From Coprinopsis marcescibilis (taxonomy: Eukaryota; Basidiomycota; Agaricomycetes; Agaricales; Psathyrellaceae), in NCBI GenBank assembly GCA_004369085.1, contig ML210406.1, positions 1-34,747 of the forward strand: a DNA stretch of 34,747 bases. The letters are read 5' to 3'. A model generated the notes under the pieces. That model saw nothing but the letters and a program-made list of their open reading frames with translations. It was not told where the DNA came from and made no database searches. The position numbers and the translations under genes are program-made. This document shows, piece after piece, positions 11,469-21,953 of this stretch (its first letter is position 1; every line of letters starts with the position of its first letter).

Positions 11469-12929
11469 CAGCTCTGTATCCGAAAGGGATCGGACCCTAA
11501 ATCAGGACTGACATATGATCTGATGCCATACGCCTAGTCCCCGAAAACGGTCCAGCAAAGATAGCGGTTCATCCGAGTGAACCGAGTGGGGCGGCAGCCG
11601 AATTATGACACCTCAAGAATCTGTAACTACCTATGATCTCTTTCTAATTGAACATGCGAGACGATCACCGCTAGTGCCTTCAGCACTACTGTTTCTGTAT
11701 TAAAGAGAGAAAAAGACAGATGTGCAAACCACGGTGAAATCTCCACTGGTTTCCTAGTATCTGTCCCACGCAGCCGTAAGTAAGGATGCGACAAGCATGC
11801 CGTTGTCCGCTTCTATTGTTGTCCTTGGGTGGCTGCAGGTGGCTGCCCCACTGTGTCGCCAGCAATGTAGCGTGCTCTGAGTCTCTCAGAGTCTCTATAT
11901 TGTCTCTATATACGATGTTTTCGAAGAACCCATCCAATCTCGCCAAATCGGCATCCAGCCGACTTCCAAGTTAAAAATACAAATGATGATGTGCATGATG
12001 GGCCTCGTGTTAGCTCATGTTTTTGTGAAACACTTCTCCGTGATTGCCATGTAAGCGCTGATGCAGCATCGGCGCTGGGCTGTGTAGTAGCAGGACATGG
12101 CGCTAAATCACATAAACCGATTTCTACGCAGCTTGGAAATCCGCTCGACACCGCTTTGGTCTGACCATTTGTTGAAGACACTGACTCTACCAGAAGACAT
12201 AAGTATACTGCAAAGTTCGCTTGGATCCATTGAGGCTTGAGCCACTTGTGAAGGATTGTTGAAAATTCCCACCGCAAAGACTCTCATAGATCTAGATCGT
12301 CAACAAAGTATCCTCCTGATATGTCGACATTGACAGCCCTGAAAACATTGCAGCTTATGTCCGCCCGTGCCCATCATTATGTAGCACCATAGCCAGGCTT
12401 TACGAGGTTTTACGGTCAGAAAGCTAGGCCTAGACAGCCAGGTAGTAGGGAACGTCTCACTCTCAGAATGTCGGGTTGCCCATTACGTTTGCTGTAGTTG
12501 GGTACATATGCTTCACAACTTGGGGCAAGTAGAGCTGGGCGGCCCTATCTGGATCTAATTCCGATGGCCATCAAAACCAAGACCCAATCTGAATGCCGCT
12601 GGTCACAATGGCGCCTAGTAGGAGTCAGGCAGAGGCTTCTAGCTTTGTAGTTTAGTGAATCCACCACCACTGACTATCGAAGCTACCGAACACTCCAAGA
12701 GACGGACATTTGCTTGGCGGGCTCCGCTCCGATCGGCAGCCAATGACAAGTCCGATTCCGATTAGGGCACAAAGGAAATAAGCATCTGTTTTCCCAAGGC
12801 TTTCCGTCGAATTTTTTTCGCGAAAGTGTGTTTGTAGATCGCGCCAATCTTGCCAATCCGAGCATGGCCGTCAGGCATCTGAGAAAGACATGCCCCAATA
12901 TCGACGTTCTGACTGTAAGCGCAGCAGCT

Positions 12930-12953
12930 GATACCGATACTGATACTGATACC
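12930..12953. repeat. Short tandem repeat, GATAC(C/T) hexamers
   Basis: Four consecutive copies of a GATACY hexamer occur in non-coding DNA. It is probably a minor microsatellite. Confidence 0.7.
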
Positions 12954-13070
12954 GTCCTCACCGCCCAGGGGTTAAGAATGACACAAACCAGTGCAGGAAA
13001 CGTTTTGATATCAACATTGTAATTGACAAGCTGTAAGCCTGGGGGGAACACAATGAAAGTGATGCAATGC

Positions 13071-14107
13071 CTAGTCCAACTCGTCAAGATCCCCATCAAA
13101 GCCTCTCTCCTCCATATAGTCATCGTAAGCCCGCTCGAGCACCTCCAAGTCCTCCATCAACTCTCGATACATGAGTTCTCCGGGGTGTTGTTGAGCAGAC
13201 CGTTTCTCCAACTGAGGGTTCTTGATGTCACGGTAGATGAGTCTAGATATGCAGAGTTAGAGCCGATAGATGTGGTCATAAGCGTAGGACGTACAATGCC
13301 TTGCCGAACCAAGACATCCGGGGGAGAAGTTCGGGCGTATCTTCTCTAGCCTCCACGTTCGAATGGTCATTAAGGCTCCTTGTGAGAACCTCACGATTGT
13401 TCTCGAACCGTCGACGCCACTTGGACCAATCATGATGATTCCTGGCCTCAAGCTGCGAGTCCTCATCAAAGCCCCTGCTCATGACTTGGTGGCCGCCTTC
13501 GAACTGACGTCGCCACTTGTGCCAGTCTGCATGATGTCTAGCTTCGAGTTCTGAATACTCGGCATCGAGGCCTCGTAGTTGAACGTCGCCAGCTTCGAAC
13601 CGATGGCGACTTCTGTGCTCAACAAGCTGACGGGCATCAAAGATTCCAGCACTATACATGGAGATTAGATGTAGGAAGGAGCATCGGGGCAACAGGCTGT
13701 GCGACTGACTTTTCCACCATTCTTGTCCAGTAGGTATGAGCACACCTCCTGACGAATTTCCCGACATCCTTGAAGAAACCGACTACGCCTTCCGGTGCTT
13801 GAGAGACTGCTGATTCATGAGCTTTGTTGTCCGGCTCTGAGTCAAAGACACCGCGTTCGTGGAGGTCCTCGAAGATAGCCACCCTAGTGAGTAGGTGATC
13901 TAAATCAAGGCCTCGAACCTCGAGCTCATTTGGCAGCTCTCGGCTAACAAATAAAAATCAAGCCAGAGAACTTGTCAGAATGGACAATCCAGGTGATACC
14001 AAGGATGATTAAGCCTACATTCTGTGCTCCCTTGCCCCAACCGAACCATACGCATAGCTTGCAATGACAGATGCCAACACCAGTGTCGAAGTCTTGAGTT
14101 GAACCAT
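13071..14107 (-). CDS. Secreted protein with 32-residue tandem EAR repeats (gene B)
   Basis: Family not recognised. Four exons (14107-14019, 13943-13710, 13651-13295, 13242-13071) add to 852 bases and 283 residues in one frame. The start MVQLKTSTLVLASVIASYAYG is a signal peptide. Exon 2 holds RELPNELEVRGLDLDHLL and then the hydrophobic-cationic stretch GVVGFFKDVGKFVRR. Exon 3 carries two full 32-residue repeats and a partial third, with the core LEAR-H-x-x-DW-x-KWRR. The last exon gives LEKRSAQQ, a Kex2-like Lys-Arg site, and an acidic tail ending GFDGDLDELD. The exon plan, MVQL start, helix-before-intron and xEAR motifs link it to gene A, 1.75 kb away on the same strand. KR/RR pairs at repeat ends would allow proprotein processing; that is inference. 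No enzyme motif is present. Confidence 0.85.
13345..13599 (-). repeat. 96-bp coding tandem repeat inside gene B
   Basis: Two complete 96-base units (13599-13504 and 13503-13408) and a 63-base partial unit (13407-13345) code 32-residue repeats. Each begins with Phe-Glu and holds (L/V)EAR; full units end in DW-x-KWRR. Unit two differs from unit one at several codons, so the duplication is not very recent. Confidence 0.9.
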
Positions 14108-14763
14108 GCTTGCAGGTATTGTATGTGGGATTTGCCTGTACTATCAAATTCGACGAAGCCAGTCGACGAAGTGCGCTCAACGCAGCAGATAAACAAGTAC
14201 GGGGAGAAGCCAGCTCGAGAGACATGCATCGCCTTGCGGCTGCGTTTTATAACTACGCGGCGCTTGCCGAAGGTATTTGATGTAATGATGCCCCTGAGCC
14301 TGTTCAGGACCCTCGGCTAAGGTCGGGAAATGTTCAAGTTCTCTCGATGTCGTTTCTTCTGAGTTGTACGTTGTGTATTAATGTATTAATGAAGGATATC
14401 TAACGCTTTCGAGACTTGTATAAGTTCTAAGAGGGATAGAATCCAGGCATTGCGTTCAAACCACGGCAGCACGAGCGGTAAAAGTACAAAATTTTAAATC
14501 TGACAAAAAAAATTCAAACGTTATAGTACAGAAGAGGACAGACAACTAGCTGCCAATGATACACATACATACAGTCGAACACTATTCAGACAAGTACAGA
14601 TTCTCGATCAAAGGAGACAAATGGCGAAAGAAATTCAACAATTATTATACATACATAGCCACAAAGCGCAGAGCCTCGAAAACTGAAAGTTTTAGGACTG
14701 CGGGAAACGTAAGGTCGTGAGCTTCTGGTAGGCAGAGGTCCATTGACAATGACACCCACAAGC
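14108..14763. other. Intergenic, promoter of gene B and 3' flank of the P450-like gene
   Basis: Apart from the TATA box of gene B, this AT-rich stretch shows no coding exon. Bases 14330-14760 probably include the 3' untranslated region of the minus-strand P450-like gene. Confidence 0.5.
14245..14251 (-). promoter_or_regulatory. TATA box of secreted gene B
   Basis: The minus strand reads TATAAAA about 138 bases before the ATG at 14107, close to the spacing seen for gene A. Confidence 0.6.
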
Positions 14764-15999
14764 TCATCTGATCTTGGTGAGGCACCACCCAACCCAACCA
14801 TCTCTTCCGCCGATGACTGAACCAGATTGGATGGCGAATCCCGAGTTATCCAGTTCATCGAAGATAGCACTGCAGACGACACCAGCAGCTACCGGAGCCC
14901 AAGAAGCGCCGATGCATTTGGTTTTGCCGCCACCAAAGATAAACCCGAGGGCATCTTGTTGGCTGCCTGAGTCCGCACTGGGAACGACGCCGTACCTCCA
15001 AGGATTGAACTGGGCGGCGTCCTGACCCCATATATCTGGGGACAGCAGGACCCCTTGTACGTCTGCATACTCCTTGACGTAGACCGCACTAGGGGAGACG
15101 AATTTGACGAACAAGGTGATGACTGATGTTGGAAAGAATCTGAATGGGAACCGGAGTTGTGCCAGGCGTCCGATGTGCTTGGAAGGGGGATGAAGGCGCA
15201 TGGCCTCGTTTACGATGTCTTTCGCGGATATGGGGGTATCTGTATCTGTTAAGTGTTCTCCTTTGAATGTTGCGCCCTGGGGAGAGGTATACAGGTCTGT
15301 AAAAACCTGTTGGAGCCGAGGGTCACTATGCGAATAGGCGACCGAGATGGCCACAACCCTCCAAAATGTCTCCCATGCTGGAACAACAATGTCAACAGGG
15401 TTGGGGAATGATTTGACGTTGGGGAGCAGGCGCCTCAAAGATGCGTTCAGTTGAGGGAGGAGGTGGGAAGGAATTGTCGCTGGATTCTTCGACAAGGCCC
15501 AAAGCTGATTGATGTGATTTGAGGCTGTGAGGATGTCCTCCCGGGAAAAGTCCTCGACTGAGGAATCAGCCCCTAGTAGGCCTACAAGGATGACCCGCAG
15601 AGTGATACTCTGAACGAAGGTGCTATACTCTATGATCTTGTCAGAATGTTGGGCAAGCTCTATTTGAACAGCCTGAGCCGTAAGGTCACGAAAGTGCTCC
15701 CATCCCCGGGCATTAGCTTTATTGAGGAGAGCACGCGCAGCAGCAACAAAAGATTGGTGAATGCTCGTGGAAGAAGAGACAAAGGTGTTGGTTATCCCGA
15801 ACGCGCGAACCAGTCGCTGATTCGGCCTAGCGCGCTGTGCCAACAGTTCGGGAAGACCAGACCCTTGAGGGCTCAGGAGACCACGAATAGCAGCTAGCGT
15901 ACTGTGTCCCACTACCTTATCCCGTTTGAGGGATAAAGTAAAGAGGCAAAGTGCGCTAGCTGATATAAGGGCCGCCAGAAAGAGGACAGGAGAGAGCAT
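14764..15999 (-). CDS. Intronless divergent cytochrome P450-like protein (paralog a)
   Basis: A single open exon codes about 411 residues. Near the C-terminus FIFGGGKTKCIGASW fits the P450 haem loop FxxGxxxCxG; NEAMRLHPPSKHIGR supplies the K-helix ExxR, FNPWRYGV the meander, and PAWETFWRVVA stands where the I-helix (A/G)GxET(T) belongs. One N-terminal membrane segment, LSPVLFLAALISASALCLF, is present. It lacks the proline-rich PPGP hinge and is about 90 residues shorter than normal P450s. The start at 15999 (MLSPVLFL) is chosen because the paralog at 29710 begins at the matching position; an in-frame ATG at 16053 would add 18 residues. It has no introns in a locus where P450s have about nine or more. 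Electron-transfer competence and substrate are unknown. Confidence 0.82.
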   Translation of the reverse strand: MLSPVLFLAALISASALCLFTLSLKRDKVVGHSTLAAIRGLLSPQGSGLPELLAQRARPNQRLVRAFGITNTFVSSSTSIHQSFVAAARALLNKANARGWEHFRDLTAQAVQIELAQHSDKIIEYSTFVQSITLRVILVGLLGADSSVEDFSREDILTASNHINQLWALSKNPATIPSHLLPQLNASLRRLLPNVKSFPNPVDIVVPAWETFWRVVAISVAYSHSDPRLQQVFTDLYTSPQGATFKGEHLTDTDTPISAKDIVNEAMRLHPPSKHIGRLAQLRFPFRFFPTSVITLFVKFVSPSAVYVKEYADVQGVLLSPDIWGQDAAQFNPWRYGVVPSADSGSQQDALGFIFGGGKTKCIGASWAPVAAGVVCSAIFDELDNSGFAIQSGSVIGGRDGWVGWCLTKIR

Positions 16000-16607
16000 A
16001 TCGACGATCAATTTGGGGGATAAGGTGTTTGGAGAGCTCCCCTTAAGTAGCATACCCCCTGGCTGTGTGCACACGATGAATCTGACTCATTCACAAGCCA
16101 CCCGGTTCCAGACATTCTTTGGAACGTCTCAGAAGCTTCGTTGGCATAACTTTGATAACGCTGTGAGGCTTTAATTTGATGAATCAAAATCAAAGGCTGT
16201 CCTGCCAGTGGTGTATGCCGGACGGGCCCATCACACGGTGCCGCACATCCATTAATGGATTGTTCAGTATATCCATGGTACGTCCGTACATCAAAAAGGC
16301 CTGGACGCAGGTGAAGAACTGTGAAGAGTGCAATTAATGACGGGCGCTTAACGACGTTGTTGTCCGCAGGGCTGATAAACGTTTCTTGTTGCGCAGGCAA
16401 GTCACATTGTTTCCAAACGCACACATTGAGTACATCACAAGTATACAGTCTACCCGTCCTACACCGACTGACGTCCACTACGCAGCTTGTAGGCCCGCCT
16501 GCGCAGCAATATCAAATTGAAAGCGCAGTGTCGCTCGATCGTGTGACAACTGCGACGACTACTATGATGATGATGATGATGATGGATACCAATAAGTCGG
16601 GTACGCC
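16000..16607. other. Intergenic between two minus-strand P450 genes
   Basis: It holds the promoter of the intronless P450-like gene and the 3' flank of the next P450. Apart from an ATG triplet repeat, no feature is recognised. Confidence 0.5.
16564..16584. repeat. (ATG)7 microsatellite
   Basis: Seven perfect ATG triplets lie 24 bases beyond the stop codon of the minus-strand P450, so they are probably in its 3' untranslated region. Confidence 0.9.
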
Positions 16608-18727
16608 TCAGGAAATTAAAGCGGCATGCATGCCGGAGCGTGGTTTAATCTTGATTTCAAATGGCCTAGGATTCCTGCAAAGGTTTCAAGTCAGACTATG
16701 GTTGTAGACTTAAGCAACGAAACGGACTCACGCAATCATATTGGAACCCATGACTACTTCGACCTGTTTCGGTTTTCCATCCTCACCGTCTGCAGGGCCA
16801 AAATCGAACACGGCAAGGAGAGACGCAGCTAAAAGGGTGAAAGAAGTGTTGCTCAGATACCTTCCTGGACAAATCCTGCATCGCGAGCCATCCATCAGTA
16901 GTGTTAAGTAGGATGCGATTCCATCTCGCGAAGGGCAACACAAACTTACCGTCGGCCAAATCCAAATGCGGCCGCCTCTGGATCTAGCACAGAATTATCG
17001 AGCTTCCCATCCTTGAGATACCGTTCTGGCCTAAATTCGTGAGGGTCTTCAAAGACTTCGGGATCATGCATGATTGCCCATGCGTTTACAAGGATGAGCG
17101 TTCCGCCTGGAATAAAATATCCATCAAGCTCATCGTCATCTCTGGACCTCCGAGGAAAGCCTGGAAACGGCGTCGAAATTATTTCCTTTGCAACGGATGG
17201 AAACAAGACACTCTAAAGACGCACTCATTGGAAGAACTGAATACCAGCGATTGAGCTCCTTCACAAGAGCTTGAATGTACGGGAGATTGGCGATGTCCCC
17301 ACCGGTTGGTAGTCGGTCGGTGCCTATGATTGCTTCGAGTTCAGCTTGGGCTCGTTCTTGGACTTTGGGGTACTTCGCCAGAGCTCCAAATAGTACTATA
17401 CCCAAGGAAACACTCTACCGCAATTATAGTCTGGTTTTAGAGCTTTGATGTTAGAAGAGGGAATCAAGAAGACTAACGGTGTCAGATCCAGCTAAGCAGG
17501 GAGGTAAATGAGTCAGAACTGGAGAAAGTGTGAGGTTGGGCAAAAGAATCAACCTGTGTAAGCCTGGGCAACGGTGTTTCGTGCAATCCTTTCCTCTTCT
17601 GCTCGTTTGGAGTCCGTCTCTGGCCCTAAAGCATCCAGAACATCCGTACACATGTTTGGGTACTTGTTATTTGCAGTACCGGCATTCTGAAAATACATGT
17701 GTGTCATTAATACTTCATATTTTTGAGCTAAGAAAGCGAGATGAGATGAAAAGACGCACATATCTAGACTTGGCCTCATCGAAAGGCTTGTTCAGGGCAA
17801 GGTGGCTAATAAGTGCCACTTCGTTGCATACCCGCTTCCATCCAGTTCCGGGAAACCAATCCGGTACGTATCGCAGAACCGGGAAATTGTTCACGAGCAT
17901 CCGGCCTGGAACTACAGCAGCAGAGACACCTCGTAGTCCAGCTTCAGCGATACGTATGAGCCCTTTGTTGTACTCAAAATCTTCAAATCCGTACGAGGTG
18001 CGCATGAGTATGGAGCCGAAATAGCTGGAAACATTCGTTAGCTATCTAAATATTTCCAACAAGCATGAAGGCATACTACAGGGTCATTTCCGGAAACTCT
18101 GTTGGCTGGGCCAGCAGCCTGCGCAATAGGAACAAGCACTCCTCTTCGACGATCGGGGTATAGCGCGAGACGGAGTTGGGGCCAAGGAATTTATGGAACA
18201 AACGTCTATGAGTTCGCCAATCTTGTCCGTAGTCCATCAGCGGGAAATTCCAATCAGTCTTCATCCTACAAAGTTTCATGCAGACAGATGCGAGATATAA
18301 GAGCCACCGTATGTACTTACATGTCAAAGGCTGGCAGTTGTAGGCGGTCACAACAGTTAGAACCCTTCTCCAAGAACCTTGTTGCAGCAGATAAAGTGTT
18401 TATTATGACGATGGGCTGGTTCATCGCCTCTGCGTAAGTCACGTCGCCTTTCCGTTAGAGACGTTAGATGCGGATGATAAATGATTCGAGAGAGGACGTA
18501 CCATATTTCCTAGCCCAGTCTTGATATACGAGCCAAGGCGTGACTTGCGGTATTTGAAACAAGTTACCAACGATAGGTAAGCCTCTGGGGCCACGAGGTA
18601 ACGGAAGTCCCCGCAAGTTCCTCGTCCCGTTTCTCCAAGTATACTTCACTGCAAGGCCCATCAATATAAGTGCGCTGACTAAAGACCACAACCCCCATCC
18701 CGAAAAAAGGGTTAAGACTTGGTCCAT
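16608..18727 (-). CDS. Cytochrome P450 monooxygenase (copy 3), apparently intact
   Basis: This microsomal P450 of about 510 residues is split by about ten short introns. The start MDQVLTLFSGWGLWSL precedes a membrane anchor and the hinge LPLPRGPRGLPIVGN. Spliced exons then give [37 protein letters not shown], the I-helix AGSDTS, the K-helix KELNRW, FRPERYL and the haem loop [12 protein letters not shown]. The last exon ends KPRSGMHAALIS at a TGA at 16610-16608. No stop or frameshift was found at the joints I checked. The start at 18727 is chosen to match copy 4; an ATG at 18790 in the same frame would add 21 residues. Intron positions match copies 1, 2 and 4. Such basidiomycete P450s are often named O-methylsterigmatocystin oxidoreductase-like by weak similarity; true substrate unknown. 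Confidence 0.9.
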
Positions 18728-19445
18728 AGCGTGTTTAACTAAAGCGTAGACCAATAAGGGGGGAAAGTAAGCATCGCTCATCCCTGGCATCGAGCTAAAT
18801 AGCTTTGGCACTCAATCTAAACAATTCGAAGCGCTACGATCAGCGCGTGGCGTCAATGACGATCAAGGGGGACTCTATTATTGTGAAGATGACGAACGTC
18901 GATTCGTCCAAGGAATGCATCTACCAAAAATGGATATTTTCTGTTACACAAGGCAGAAATGGGGATGTGCGATATTGGCACAGAGGTTTGGAATGATAGA
19001 ATATACACTAACCTGGATGAATGGTTCCCAACAGGTAAAGCAGCAGAGCTTTTTGTGCGGATTGTCTTTCTCCACCCTGACTGCCCAGGTCCTGTGGCCC
19101 TCGTGCGACGGCACAGTCTGCCATCCTCTGCAAATAACATAGTCGAACTTGGTCGAACTTGGCGCATTTGGTTTCTGCCTGGTGTTACTTACCAGCCAAA
19201 GGAAGTTCCTTAGCTGAAACAAATCATCAGTGAAGCCATGAACCGGGGAGAGGCATCAAGTTTGTTGTACGAGTGAGGCCAAGCAAAGACAGGGACATAT
19301 AATAGTAGGAAATATTGGATGCGACCTGTAATGGCAAATATACATCGATATTGAAACACACCGAGATTAGGGTATCATAACATAGCATCGCAAGTCCGTC
19401 GATAGTCGTGAGATATCCAGATAGGGGTAGATAGACTGGCGCATA
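18728..19445. other. Intergenic, P450 copy 3 promoter and peptidase 3' flank
   Basis: Only short chance frames are visible on either strand. No TATA box was clear. Confidence 0.5.
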
Positions 19446-20831
19446 TTAGAGTACACCAAACACTGTGAATGCAGCAGAAAAAAGCCACAATAGGTTTGAA
19501 GTGTGGGTCCACAACGCAACCCCACTCGACTTGGCACTTGGCACAGCTAAGAAGTTGGACGAATCCACCTTCTGTTGATCGACATCTTGCTAGAGGGAAA
19601 TCAGTATCTTTATAACTATGATGGACAAAACACTAACTTTGAACGCAACCAGTCCGACCAGCACACCGACACCGAAGAAAATGAAAGCTTGAACAAGCCA
19701 GATGAAGCCCCACACTTTCGACGGGCAGCATCCAAACCGTTCAGCAAATACGCTGGCATCTGATGTGTTGACTTTCCGTGCAAGGGTATCGTCTAAGGGT
19801 TATAATTAGATGCGTTACGTGCGGACAGTATCTAATAGCGTACCAATAATATCCCACAGGCAGTACAAGCATGACATGACCCCGATGAACAGAACCTGTG
19901 CAGGTAGGGTTAAGATCGCCGCAAAGAACCAAATTGATAGCGTACGAAGAATCTTAGAGCAATGCTTCCAGCAACGAACCAAAACACCACGATAAGGCCT
20001 GACATGCCCAGAATGAGAACCCAGGTCCTAGAAACGAATTTAGCAAACGTGGTGCATATAAATTACAGGTTACTCACAGCCAGTTCCGCCTAGCCCACCA
20101 TAAAGTGAAAAGGAAGAAGATCGCCATAATGATAGAAGCAACCTTGCTAGCGTTGGTGTTGAATCCGCATGCAATCAGGCATGCTCCGATGAACGAGCTG
20201 CCGAGATAACCTGCCGGGAGGGTGATACAAGCAACGCCTCCCTTCATGGTAGTAACACCTCCTTCGTCAGCTGAGGCGGACGTTAGTGGTGCGATTTTGA
20301 GGGCCGAGTCAATGGAACGTACGATCGAGCTCTATTGAGTGGATTTTTGCACATGTAAGGAGACCAGCGAATGCATGGCTCATCTGAAGGAATCGTCATT
20401 GAGCTGACCAGCAGCGAAGAGATATTTGTTCTTGCCTCATGGAAACCAACTGTTAGCAGCCTGCGCAACGAAGTAATCGTTGTAAGCCACACAATATTTC
20501 CATGCGTACTGCAACATACTTGAATGGGTATACTGTGCAGCAGCATCCAGCACGGTGAGTACACATCCGTTCGGTTGTTGACTGTCAAAACTCGAACTCA
20601 CGTAGCTTGTTCAGATACGGGACGTGCCTGTTCGAATGGTCAATAACAACTATCAGCTTCGGACCAGACTATAACACAAGGATGGACGCACCAAAGAATG
20701 CCGATTACCACCACATACACACCCGCCACTATAAGTGTATTCCGCTGCGTTTCATTAGGCGTAAGTCGCTCCTGGACATCTCGGGCAAAAAGGTAGGTCC
20801 CTGCTTCCGCAAAGGTGTTCGAGGGTGCCAT
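19446..20831 (-). CDS. M50-type membrane metallopeptidase-like protein
   Basis: This looks like the fungal peptidase M50B-like family, multi-span membrane zinc proteins. From MAPSNTFAEAGTYLFARD the exons give a first membrane span (NTLIVAGVYVVVIGILW), then PYLNKLLYPFKLLTVGF and the zinc motif HEMSH (HExxH), followed by AFAGLLTCAKIHSIELD and PDEGGVTTMKGGVA. Further spans are ASIIMAIFFLFTLWW, WVLILGMSGLIVVFWF, FIGVMSCLYCLWDI and WLVQAFIFFGVGVLVGLVA. The family block WDIIDDTLARKV is present and could hold the third metal ligand. The protein is about 245 residues. The intron inside HE/MSH appears to start with GC instead of GT. The stop is the TAA at 19448-19446. Real proteolysis is not proven; many relatives are uncharacterised. 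The exon joint at about 19920-19960 is less certain. Confidence 0.82.
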
Positions 20832-21953
20832 TCCAACGAAGGTATTCCGGCCTATAATTTTTTGGTTTTCTTGTTCAGCAGTCTTCTGGGGTCTCTCAAA
20901 GCGTGAAAGCGGAGAATCAAGAGAGTAGTTGTTGGAAAAGCCGTGATCAACGCCTTATTTACGGCCTGATGTATGGTCGCCATATTTGGACAGCCTCTGG
21001 GCCCTTGGCGTGGTCGCTTCTCGATGGCTAGGAGGCCGTCTTTGGTCTTATAATGTGCTTCCGGACGGTGCATATCGCTCGTTTGCGACGAAAAACAATA
21101 GTAACAGGCTTTTGTGGCAGAAGGACGATAACAGGCGATGGTTGGACGATGGTCGTGGTCAGGGAACAAGAAATTGCATCATGATCCCTCTCCACTGCCA
21201 TCAAACAAAGAGTTGGACCCATTTCGAGTCCTTTTCCACTCCACAAGCACCATATTGAAGGACGATGTTCACTGAGATAGAAATGGGTAGTTGTTTGTGG
21301 GGCTTTGGGTGGTCGGTAATGGTCCTTTGAATATGTGACCCTGCAGAAATTCTCAATGCTCCTCCCACAGGAAACAAAACTGATTGGATGGATGCTGAAC
21401 CATCGTCAAAATCGATATCAGCCCGGATGTTCAGTACGGCGAATGTTTGGTATATGCTCGATATGAGCGTGACGAGCTCTGCTAGGACGGTTGAGACCAA
21501 CGGGACGGCACTCGGAAAACAGCAGGGTTCCGCCTTGAAGCCATCGGGTCTGGTGGTGGATTTCCTCTTTCTACAGGCTTGAGGTGAATATGTTTCATGG
21601 CCTTGTATGTCTCTTAGAACAATATTCTAACTTTATAATCAGGACATGTCGAACGCTGGCGTAGTCGGTGTTTCGTTTGTGGAAATGACCGCACAGTCGT
21701 CTGAAGGCCTGTATTTACACATTCACGAGCACGACTGTAACTCGGAGCAGCTGATAGGGCAGCTGATCTTCCTTGCATGAATTGAGTTGGTTATCAGTGC
21801 CTCTCCTGTACGTACATAACAATTGGCTCTTGACATGTCCGTGCCGGCGATCTGACTCCACATAACAGAATTCTATGGTTTAGTTCACACCGGAAATCTA
21901 TAAAAGATGCAGAACTCAGTAAACATACCTCTGGGCCCCACCAACAGGCGGTC
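20832..21953. other. Intergenic region between divergent peptidase and P450 genes
   Basis: The region separates two divergent genes. A minus-strand open stretch at 21201-21510 is uninterrupted for about 100 codons (contains LAELVTLISSIYQTFAVLN) but has no recognised domain, clear start or splice chain, so it is not called a gene. Confidence 0.4.
21899..21906 (+). promoter_or_regulatory. TATA box of P450 copy 4
   Basis: TATAAAAG lies 48 bases before the last base upstream of the ATG at 21954, a suitable spacing for a short 5' untranslated region. Confidence 0.55.

Larger units (their letters stand above)
11316..13070. other. 1.75-kb intergenic region
   Basis: It contains the promoter of gene A and a long stretch with only short, unconvincing open frames on both strands. 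No domain, splice chain, tRNA or transposon end was recognised. A set of imperfect direct repeats of GAGTCTCT/TCTCTATAT type lies at 11877-11912. Confidence 0.5.

Noticed and set aside
11906..13123. Several open frames of 60-146 codons in the gap between genes A and B
   Set aside because: None has a domain, signal peptide, or splice chain, and frames on the two strands overlap without preference.
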